Shown: positions 8,206 to 14,323 of the stretch, piece by piece
Layout: every line of letters begins with the position of its first letter
Numbering within the stretch: position 1 is the first letter of the stretch
NCBI GenBank assembly: GCA_016285615.1
Contig: JAEERB010000060.1
Span: 1-14,323 of the forward strand
Direction: 5' to 3'
Length of the DNA: 14,323 nucleotides
DNA from: Bacteroidales bacterium
GTDB taxonomy: Bacteria > Bacteroidota > Bacteroidia > Bacteroidales > WCHB1-69
Position numbers and translations under genes: made by a program
The notes under the pieces: generated by a model
Seen by the model: only the letters and a program-made list of their open reading frames with translations
The model's database searches: none
What the model was told of the DNA's origin: nothing

Positions 8206-10710
8206 TTAGCAATCCACATTGATCACAACACGCACACTTTTGTATTTCAAAGTTGTTTGAAAGGTGTCAATGACTTGACGCAGATAGACTTTCTTCTTTT
8301 TCACCTGACCATCGCGGGCAAATTTCACCCAACAGTCTTTCATAAAATAGTTCTGCACCCTTGACACCAACGGAAATTCAGGACCTAATACCTGCTTGGG
8401 AAACGCCTGGCGCAACATATCGACCAACACGGCAGCAGCTTCGTTCACCATTTGTTCCTCACGATGCTTCAAGGTTATCTTAATCATCTTACTGATAGGA
8501 GGATAAAAGAAATTCTTACGCTCTTCTATCTGATGCTGGTACATGGCCTCGTAGTTGTGGCCCACAACATATTGCAGTGCCGGATGCTCGGGACGGTAGC
8601 TCTGGATAATCACCTTGCCGGGAATCTCCTTGCGGCCCGCCCGCCCGCTCACCTGCTCCATCAACTGATAAGCACGCTCAAAGGAGCGAAAGTCAGGGTA
8701 GGAAATCAGACTGTCGGCGTTGAGAATGCCCACAACCGACACCCTGTCAAAATCGAGTCCCTTGGTAACCATCTGCGTACCTACGAGTATGTCGGTCTTA
8801 TGTTCCTCAAAATCAGTGATTATCTTCTGGTATGACGATTTCGAGCGCGTGGTGTCAAGGTCCATGCGACTGATAACCGCATTGGGAAAACGCTCCGCCA
8901 ATATCTCCTCAACTTGCTCGGTGCCATAGCCTTGCATCTCTATATCCTTGCTGTGGCACGAGGGGCACTCGTTGGGCAAATCGATGGCATAACCGCAATA
9001 GTGGCACTTCAGCAGGCGACTGCGTTTGTGGTACGTCAAAGTCACATCGCAGTAACGGCAAGTAGGCATCGTCTGGCACGAGTTGCAGAACAGCCGGAGC
9101 GAGTAACCGCGGCGGTTCTGGAAGATGATGACCTGCTCCTTGTTGTTAAGCGCCTTCTCGATATGCTCGAGCAGATACTCCGAAAACTGGCCGTGCATCT
9201 TCTTTTGCTTGATGCTCTCCACCAGATTCACCACCCAAATTTCGGGCAGCGTGCTGTTAGCATAGCGCTGCATCAACTGCACCAAGCCATATTTATTGTT
9301 CTTTACGTTGTAATATGTTTCTAATGAGGGTGTTGCCGTACCTAATAAGGTTTTGGCTTTGTGAATGCCAGCCAACACAATGGCGCCGTCGCGAGCATGA
9401 TAGCGAGGCGCAGGGTCAACCTGCTTGTATGAGCCGTCGTGCTCCTCATCCACAATGACCAGTCCTAAGTTGCGATAGGGCAGGAACAGCGCCGAGCGAG
9501 CACCAAGAATCAGCTGGTACTTACCTGTGATACTGCCACCGCTTTGCAAAACATGGTTCCATATTTCCACCCGCTCGTACTCGTTGAAGCGGGAGTGGTA
9601 AACGCCAACCTTGTCGCCGAAATATTTGCGCAAACGATTCACTATCTGTGAGGTAAGGGCAATCTCTGGCAACAGATACAGCACCTGTTTGCCCTCTTTC
9701 AGCACCTCATCAATCATCTTGATGTAGATTTCGGTCTTGCCACTGCCCGTTACCCCGTGCAACAGCACCACCTCATGCTGCGTCATCTGCTCCTTTATCT
9801 CTTCGTATGCCTTCTGTTGCGGCGCCGACAGCGTAATTGATGCGGCCGAGTCATTGGGGTCATAGTTAGCCAAACGGCTGATTTTCTGCTCTTTAATTTG
9901 GAAAACACCTTTCTCTACCAAACTTTGCAGACGAGACGGAGATGCCGCAGGTAACTTCAACAAGTCGGCTTTGCGCATTTGGGCTTTCAAATCTCCCACA
10001 CCCTTGCCACTGCGGGCGCTCATTAGAAATGCCAGCAGCATATCGCACTGCCCAGCGGTTCTTTTCGATGCACTCAGTTGGTCAAGCAGCTGATTGAAAG
10101 CCTGTTCATTATTGGCATATTCGGGCGTCAGCGACACGTACGTTTCGATCTTCGGCTTGTAGGGGTCGCGGATTTCCTCATCGGTAATCACCACATCCTT
10201 TTCCACCAGCGACTTGATAATGGGAATTACCTTCTGCATGTTCAGCGTCTTCGAAATCTCGTCGATAGTCATCATAGGGCGGTACGACAAAGCCTCCGTG
10301 AGGCGCAACTCCCTTTCGGTCAGCGTGGAAACATCTCCGTCAAACGCGGGATTGAGCATGATTTTGGTCTCGCTGGCAATCTTCAGCGCCGATGGCAGAG
10401 CCACGGCCATCACCTCGCCCAATGTGCACATGTAATAGTCGGCAATCCATTGCCACAACTTGTACTGCTGAGGCGATACTATCGGCTCATTGTCAATAAC
10501 ATCCAGCACATACTTGACATTCACCTGATCAGGAACGCGGGTGTGCACTTCCACCACCAAGCCCGAATAGAGCTTGCTCTTGCCAAAAGGAACCACCACC
10601 CTCATGCCAAAAGCCAACGGCACATCCAAATCGTGGGGCAAACGATAGGTAAAGAGCCCTGGCAATGGTAAAGGCAGCAATATATCAGCAAAATAGGTCG
10701 TGCGTTCCAT
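8206..10710 (-). CDS. priA: Primosomal replication restart helicase PriA
   Basis: A superfamily 2 3'-to-5' DNA helicase that recognises stalled forks and D-loops and starts replisome reloading. With the ATG at 10710-10708 the protein has 834 residues. The N-terminal 3'-DNA-binding domain (FADILLPLPLPGLFTY) is at the very start. Walker A GVTGSGKT is at 319-326, the DEEH box at 421-424 and GTATPSLE at about 457-464. The zinc-binding insert has eight cysteines (542, 545, 551, 554, 569, 572, 582, 585). Motifs V and VI appear as TQMVTKGLDFD and QVSGRAGR. A TTG at 10725 would add five residues, but these codons coincide with a promoter -7 box, so I prefer the ATG. The family N-terminus also supports it. 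The gene lies downstream of the gapA terminator and converges with the plus-strand block. Confidence 0.96.
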   Translation of the reverse strand: MERTTYFADILLPLPLPGLFTYRLPHDLDVPLAFGMRVVVPFGKSKLYSGLVVEVHTRVPDQVNVKYVLDVIDNEPIVSPQQYKLWQWIADYYMCTLGEVMAVALPSALKIASETKIMLNPAFDGDVSTLTERELRLTEALSYRPMMTIDEISKTLNMQKVIPIIKSLVEKDVVITDEEIRDPYKPKIETYVSLTPEYANNEQAFNQLLDQLSASKRTAGQCDMLLAFLMSARSGKGVGDLKAQMRKADLLKLPAASPSRLQSLVEKGVFQIKEQKISRLANYDPNDSAASITLSAPQQKAYEEIKEQMTQHEVVLLHGVTGSGKTEIYIKMIDEVLKEGKQVLYLLPEIALTSQIVNRLRKYFGDKVGVYHSRFNEYERVEIWNHVLQSGGSITGKYQLILGARSALFLPYRNLGLVIVDEEHDGSYKQVDPAPRYHARDGAIVLAGIHKAKTLLGTATPSLETYYNVKNNKYGLVQLMQRYANSTLPEIWVVNLVESIKQKKMHGQFSEYLLEHIEKALNNKEQVIIFQNRRGYSLRLFCNSCQTMPTCRYCDVTLTYHKRSRLLKCHYCGYAIDLPNECPSCHSKDIEMQGYGTEQVEEILAERFPNAVISRMDLDTTRSKSSYQKIITDFEEHKTDILVGTQMVTKGLDFDRVSVVGILNADSLISYPDFRSFERAYQLMEQVSGRAGRKEIPGKVIIQSYRPEHPALQYVVGHNYEAMYQHQIEERKNFFYPPISKMIKITLKHREEQMVNEAAAVLVDMLRQAFPKQVLGPEFPLVSRVQNYFMKDCWVKFARDGQVKKKKVYLRQVIDTFQTTLKYKSVRVVINVDC

Positions 10711-10714
10711 ATCG

Positions 10715-10722
10715 CAAAGATA
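10715..10722 (-). promoter_or_regulatory. Candidate priA promoter -7 box
   Basis: On the minus strand the bases read TATCTTTG followed by C, an exact match to the Bacteroidota -7 consensus TAnnTTTG. It ends only four bases before the priA ATG. A transcript starting the usual few bases after the box would begin at or next to the start codon. A good -33 TTTG at the expected distance is not visible; the region 20-30 bases upstream instead holds AGGAGG and the T-run of the gapA terminator. Confidence 0.55.
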
Positions 10723-10748
10723 CAATTTTTAGACTTGCATCCTCCTAT

Positions 10749-10788
10749 AAAAAAGTAAAGGCAAACATCCTGATGGACATTTGCCTTT
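10749..10788 (-). terminator. Intrinsic terminator of gapA
   Basis: On the minus strand, 23 bases after the gapA stop, a hairpin has arms at 10788-10775 and 10770-10757 with a four-base loop. Nine base pairs (AAAGGCAAA with TTTGCCTTT) are followed by a two-by-two internal mismatch and three more pairs. The stem is followed by AC and a run of six T (10754-10749). This is a standard rho-independent terminator for leftward transcription. It separates gapA from priA, which has its own promoter candidate just downstream. Confidence 0.85.
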
Positions 10789-10810
10789 CTTCGTAATGAT
10801 TGGAAGAAAA

Positions 10811-11827
<1,017 letters not shown>

Positions 11828-11867
11828 TTAAATTGTTTATATAAAATACCCTCGTTTTTACAAGGTT

Positions 11868-11900
11868 GCAAAAGTAAGAAAAAAATTTTTTTGTTAGAAA
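11868..11900 (-). promoter_or_regulatory. Candidate gapA promoter
   Basis: The minus strand has TACTTTTGC at 11876-11868, an exact match to the Bacteroidota TAnnTTTG -7 box. A weak -33-like TTTC at 11900-11897 lies 20 bases upstream. The expected transcript start, near 11862, gives a leader of about 45-50 bases, A+T rich and without a Shine-Dalgarno sequence. The spacer contains a perfect A7T7 tract at 11879-11892. The promoter lies immediately beyond the methyltransferase stop codon, so gapA expression does not depend on the neighbouring restriction-modification genes. Confidence 0.7.
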
Positions 11901-11903
11901 TAA

Positions 11904-13169
11904 TTATTTGGATTTTTTTCCTTGATTATGCTTTTTCGACATTATTACAATATACTCGTTGCTCATGGTGGCAACTTTGGCTCCAGCTTTATTGGTCGGA
12001 CTTGTTTTTGAAGGCATTCTTTTATTAGGAATTTCTCGAACAATGGTTTGTTCATGATCAAATCCATATTTTTCAAATATCTCAGCAGTAAAATAATCCA
12101 AAGGTATTTGAATACCTTTCACGGTTCTATTTCCAACCACATAACATATTCTCCCACCTGGTCTAATTTTAGGAGCAATATTTTTCATGGAATCTGAATA
12201 ATCGTATAAAAACGAAACAACTTCCAAATACCGTTTATAATCTTCTTTTTCTATTAATCCTAACTCCTTTTTAATAGATTGAGTTTCAATTTCTTGTTCT
12301 GATTTTCGACTACCACCCATTAAGATTCTATCCAAATTTTTAGCATTTGGGAAATTGAACCATTCATTTGCCCATCGGGAAAATTGTCCGTATGCTACTG
12401 TTGTATGACTATCACCATACGGTGGAGAGGTCACAATCATATCAACAGAATCATCTGGTAAGATTTCATTAGGGATATTGTTAACTGTATTAAAATCACA
12501 TATTTGTATTTTCGTCTTTGGCGAATCATTCAAATATTGTTTTAATCCCTTGAGATTTCTTCTCGCTTTACTTTCAAATAATGCAAATACATCAGGATTA
12601 AATTGTTTGATTTTTTCTTCTGCCATTCGAAATCTCTTAAATTCACCATTTCGAGTAAACGAAACCTCGCGAACCACTTCCGAAAGAGCAACTTGGAAGA
12701 ATAGTTGAACATCTTCATCAAAAGTATTGATTATTTGTGAAATATACGATAACTTGATTAGGCTGTCTTCAGAATACCAAAAGGTATAATTGGATATACG
12801 GGAAAAATCGGTGGATATGACTTTCTCTTTTTCAAAAACAAACGGAAAGAGTTGTATTTCGGATAGACATTTTTCTATAGTATCAATGTCAAATCTTGTT
12901 GTTTTGGCTTTTGAAATCAAGCAAGCTAAAGGATTTATATCCGTACCTATACTGTTAATTCCCTTCAAAGAAGCTTCTACCAATGTTGTACCACTCCCCA
13001 TATATGGATCAAATATCAAGTCACACTTGCCTGAAGGAGCAAATCTCTCAATCAATGTACGTGCCACCTGAGGAATCATCATAGCAGGATAGGCATGATA
13101 ACAATGTGTAAACTCCTTTGTATTAGCAGTTTTAAAATCCCAATTTTTATCAACAACTCGTCTATACAT
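11904..13169 (-). CDS. Type II DNA methyltransferase, probably N4-cytosine specific
   Basis: An S-adenosylmethionine-dependent DNA methyltransferase of 421 residues, predicted to protect host sites from the neighbouring endonuclease. The N-terminal block FTHCYHAYPAMMIPQ (about 20-34) resembles motif X. It leads into the methionine-cofactor motif I, DPYMGSGTTLVEA (54-66), with the acidic strand GTDINPLA (75-82). The catalytic motif IV is TSPPYGDSH (247-255). Ser before PPY is typical of N4-cytosine enzymes, whereas N6-adenine enzymes usually have Asp or Asn there. About 180 residues separate motifs I and IV and probably include target-recognition parts. RPGGRICYVVGN (336-347) and the closing MPSKTSPTN with TMSNEYIVI (401-409) are also family-like. 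The ATG at 13169 is divergent from the controller and endonuclease genes. The gene is much more A+T rich than the core genes, suggesting transfer. Motif order indicates it is not a standard beta-class enzyme. Confidence 0.88.
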   Translation of the reverse strand: MYRRVVDKNWDFKTANTKEFTHCYHAYPAMMIPQVARTLIERFAPSGKCDLIFDPYMGSGTTLVEASLKGINSIGTDINPLACLISKAKTTRFDIDTIEKCLSEIQLFPFVFEKEKVISTDFSRISNYTFWYSEDSLIKLSYISQIINTFDEDVQLFFQVALSEVVREVSFTRNGEFKRFRMAEEKIKQFNPDVFALFESKARRNLKGLKQYLNDSPKTKIQICDFNTVNNIPNEILPDDSVDMIVTSPPYGDSHTTVAYGQFSRWANEWFNFPNAKNLDRILMGGSRKSEQEIETQSIKKELGLIEKEDYKRYLEVVSFLYDYSDSMKNIAPKIRPGGRICYVVGNRTVKGIQIPLDYFTAEIFEKYGFDHEQTIVREIPNKRMPSKTSPTNKAGAKVATMSNEYIVIMSKKHNQGKKSK

Positions 13170-13186
13170 ATCACACTATTTCTTAA

Positions 13187-13218
13187 GCAAGTTTACAACA
13201 AAAATCCTTTTCTCACAA
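13187..13218 (-). promoter_or_regulatory. Candidate methyltransferase promoter
   Basis: The minus strand reads TAAACTTGC at 13195-13187, one mismatch from TAnnTTTG plus C. An ATTG at 13219-13216 lies 20 bases upstream as a -33-like element. The predicted transcript start is about 12 bases before the ATG at 13169. The -33 part falls within the 15-base dyad at 13211-13225. Confidence 0.45.
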
Positions 13219-13225
13219 TTTGAGA
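13211..13225. promoter_or_regulatory. Dyad TCTCACAATTTGAGA, possible controller operator
   Basis: A five-base inverted repeat (TCTCA and TGAGA, spacer of five bases with an additional A/T pair) lies in the middle of the 104-base divergent region. It overlaps the -33-like elements of both the methyltransferase and the controller-endonuclease promoters. Small helix-turn-helix controller proteins of type II systems bind dyads in this position as dimers. The assignment to this controller is inference. Confidence 0.4.
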
Positions 13226-13255
13226 GTAAAAAACTTTTCAACAATTGTATTTTTG
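13219..13255 (+). promoter_or_regulatory. Candidate controller-endonuclease promoter
   Basis: TATTTTTG at 13248-13255, followed by C, matches TAnnTTTG exactly. A TTTG at 13219-13222 is the best -33 element, but the 25-base spacing is longer than the usual 19-23 or so. The suboptimal spacing would fit a promoter that is weak unless activated, as in many controller-regulated restriction systems. The transcript would start near 13260-13262, about 12 bases before the controller ATG. Confidence 0.55.
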
Positions 13256-13266
13256 CATTCAAATGC
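13255..13266. promoter_or_regulatory. Dyad GCATTCAAATGC at the predicted transcript start
   Basis: A perfect five-base inverted repeat (GCATT and AATGC, two-base spacer) begins at the last base of the -7 box and covers the predicted start of controller transcription. A repressor bound here would block the promoter. Its sequence differs from the 13211-13225 dyad, so the two may not bind the same protein, and a repeat this short can occur by chance. Confidence 0.25.
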
Positions 13267-13273
13267 GGCACAC

Positions 13274-13567
13274 ATGAAATCACAAAACTCAGAAATTGAG
13301 GAACAAATTATCCAAAAAATTAAAACTTTACGAACAGAACGCAATATTAGTCAATCAGCAATGGGCGATATTTTAGGTATTTCTCATGGTCTAGTTGGTA
13401 ATATTGAAAGTCCTCGTTTCCAGCACAAATATACAATTAAACAAATATACACCTTCTGTTCTTTCATTAATTATCCCTTCGAAAAGATTTTTCTTTCCGA
13501 AAGTGAATTATCATCTAGCGATTTTCTTAAAATTTTAATTGAAAAAATTATTGATTATGACGAATAA
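13274..13567 (+). CDS. Helix-turn-helix (XRE/Cro-like) protein, probable restriction controller
   Basis: A 97-residue DNA-binding protein. The helix-turn-helix lies at about residues 25-46 (ISQSAMGDILGISHGLVGNIES), a Cro/C1-type fold preceded by the helix QKIKTLRTERN. The C-terminal half (about 52-97) is helical with an acidic end. The frame could start from a TTG at 13220, but that start would lie upstream of the predicted promoter -7 box, and the first 18 residues are not helix-turn-helix-like. I therefore chose the ATG at 13274. The position and size match C proteins of type II restriction-modification systems, which delay endonuclease synthesis until the host is methylated and then set its level. 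The last 11 bases overlap the endonuclease gene. An unrelated XRE regulator is the alternative, but the overlap with the endonuclease makes control of this locus the simplest reading. Confidence 0.82.
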   Translation: MKSQNSEIEEQIIQKIKTLRTERNISQSAMGDILGISHGLVGNIESPRFQHKYTIKQIYTFCSFINYPFEKIFLSESELSSSDFLKILIEKIIDYDE

Positions 13568-14306
13568 AGACTTAATAATCAAAAAATTCCACGATGTTAA
13601 AAAACGTGGATTTGTAAAAAGCAACCGCAAAAACAATACAGGTATTGGTAAAACATTTGAAGATCTTATCGGGGTCAAAGAAAACAACAAAAAGCAACCT
13701 GATTTTGCAGGTTTTGAAATAAAATCCCAACGCGATCACACCCAGTCTTACTTAACATTATTCACAAAATCTCCTTCTTTTCCCTTGGGTGCCAATACCT
13801 ATTTAAAAGAAAATTTCGGTTCTCCTTATGAGGACAATCCAAAAATCAAAAACTTACACACAAGCTTATTTACCAAGAAATTAAACACTTATAAGGGAAA
13901 ATATGCTTTTTCACTTATCAATGACCAAAAAACGAAAAGAATATACATTGCAGTATATTCAATCCGAACCAAAAAGCTATTAGACAAATCGTGCGGATAC
14001 CTATACAGTGACTTGGAACCTATCTTTAAAACAAAACTGAATAATCTATTTTACGTCAACGCTGAAACAAAAAAAGATGCCAAAGGAACGGAATATTTTT
14101 TCTTCAACAAAGCGGATATATATGAACAACCTTCATTTGCAAAATTCCTAGACCTACTTGATAAAGGTTTAATTATGTTTGATATTCGAATTGGCTCTTA
14201 CAAATCCGGCAAGAATCTTGGTAAAACACATGACCATGGCAGCTGTTTCCGTATAATGGACAAAAACCTTTGCAAATTGTACGCTAAACATTCAACCATA
14301 CAATAA
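13557..14306 (+). CDS. Type II restriction endonuclease, MvaI/BcnI family
   Basis: A 249-residue protein recognised as an MvaI/BcnI-type endonuclease, a group with a MutH-like PD-(D/E)xK fold whose characterised members act as monomers. After a basic N-terminus, GIGKTFEDLIG (about 29-39) supplies a conserved Glu at 35. The catalytic motif is at 48-58, PDFAGFEIKSQ, with Asp49, Glu54 and Lys56 in the D-x4-E-x-K spacing of MvaI. The C-terminal HDHGSCFRI (225-233) resembles the family's DNA-contact block. MvaI cuts CCWGG and BcnI CCSGG, so a CCNGG-like target is likely but not shown. The ATG at 13557 overlaps the controller stop (ATGACGAATAA), suggesting coupled translation. A TTG at 13539 would add six residues and is less likely. 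No frameshift or lost catalytic residue is seen, so the gene looks functional. The A+T-rich composition matches the methyltransferase. Confidence 0.9.
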   Translation: MTNKDLIIKKFHDVKKRGFVKSNRKNNTGIGKTFEDLIGVKENNKKQPDFAGFEIKSQRDHTQSYLTLFTKSPSFPLGANTYLKENFGSPYEDNPKIKNLHTSLFTKKLNTYKGKYAFSLINDQKTKRIYIAVYSIRTKKLLDKSCGYLYSDLEPIFKTKLNNLFYVNAETKKDAKGTEYFFFNKADIYEQPSFAKFLDLLDKGLIMFDIRIGSYKSGKNLGKTHDHGSCFRIMDKNLCKLYAKHSTIQ

Positions 14307-14314
14307 TACTTTTG
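14307..14314 (+). promoter_or_regulatory. Possible -7 box at the right edge
   Basis: TACTTTTG directly after the endonuclease stop matches TAnnTTTG exactly and could drive a gene to the right of the window. No -33 element was confirmed, and in A+T-rich DNA such a match can arise by chance. Confidence 0.25.
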
Positions 14315-14323
14315 TGACATCCG

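Larger units (their letters stand above)
11904..14306. other. Compact type II restriction-modification module
   Basis: Methyltransferase (leftward), divergent regulatory region, and controller plus endonuclease (rightward) form one self-contained unit of about 2.4 kb. It differs sharply from the left part in base composition: a sampled 60-base line inside the endonuclease has 15 G+C, against 35 in a sampled line of pgk. No transposase, integrase, tRNA or target-site duplication is visible at the left border. The right border lies at or beyond the window end. Confidence 0.85.

Noticed and set aside
8189..8217. GTGGA and TCCAC inverted repeat between the convergent genes, as a shared terminator
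   Set aside because: Only five base pairs with a 19-base loop and no T-run on either side; too weak to call.
11879..11892. A7T7 as a terminator for the methyltransferase gene
   Set aside because: The stem would be only A-T pairs with no loop, so it would not form a stable hairpin; it fits better as a promoter spacer tract.
13219..13240. TTGA-AGT with ACT-TCAA as an additional controller box
   Set aside because: The arms are out of register by one base, so the symmetry is poor; the neighbouring 15-base dyad is a better candidate.
13557..14306. The MutH-like fold nuclease as the missing strand-nicking partner of MutL
   Set aside because: The MvaI/BcnI family is related to MutH in fold, but the gene sits with a methyltransferase and controller in a distinct A+T-rich module, which points to restriction rather than repair.

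Overview
The window looks like chromosomal DNA from a member of the Bacteroidota, most likely the order Bacteroidales. The evidence is the protein sequences of the core genes, several promoter -7 boxes of the Bacteroidota form TAnnTTTG, mostly A-rich leaders without Shine-Dalgarno sequences, and a small membrane-anchored protein just upstream of mutL. The genus cannot be fixed from the sequence alone. No rRNA, tRNA, CRISPR array, transposase or integrase was seen.

Layout. Positions 2-8203 form a co-directional plus-strand block: the 3' end of an unrecognised gene, pgk (glycolysis), lysS (translation), an 88-residue tail-anchored protein, mutL (mismatch repair), an old-yellow-enzyme-type flavin oxidoreductase, and an exported protein with a type 1 periplasmic-binding fold. 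Gaps are only 3-42 bases and no terminator or consensus promoter is visible inside the block, so it is probably one transcription unit or a few overlapping ones. It converges with priA (minus strand, replication restart helicase), with two bases between the stop codons. Upstream of priA, also on the minus strand, is gapA, with its own promoter and a clear intrinsic terminator. pgk and gapA encode consecutive glycolytic steps but sit in separate, opposite units.

From about 11.9 kb to the right edge the base composition becomes much more A+T rich, and the content changes to a compact type II restriction-modification system. A DNA methyltransferase (minus strand) is divergent from a small helix-turn-helix protein (probable controller, C) whose 3' end overlaps a restriction endonuclease of the MvaI/BcnI family. 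The endonuclease shows the D-x4-E-x-K catalytic motif of that family. The methyltransferase has an SPPY motif, which favours N4-cytosine methylation. MvaI and BcnI cut CCWGG and CCSGG, so a CCNGG-like target is a reasonable but unproven guess. The 104-base divergent region carries opposed promoters, and a 15-base dyad overlaps the candidate -33 elements of both. This is the most interesting part of the window: an apparently acquired, complete and intact system with an overlapping regulatory layout.

Other points of interest are the strongly degenerate endonuclease motif in MutL, a probable leaderless or near-leaderless priA transcript, an unusual cysteine-rich tail on the flavin oxidoreductase, and an A7T7 tract in the gapA promoter. 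I found no convincing evidence of an entirely new kind of system.
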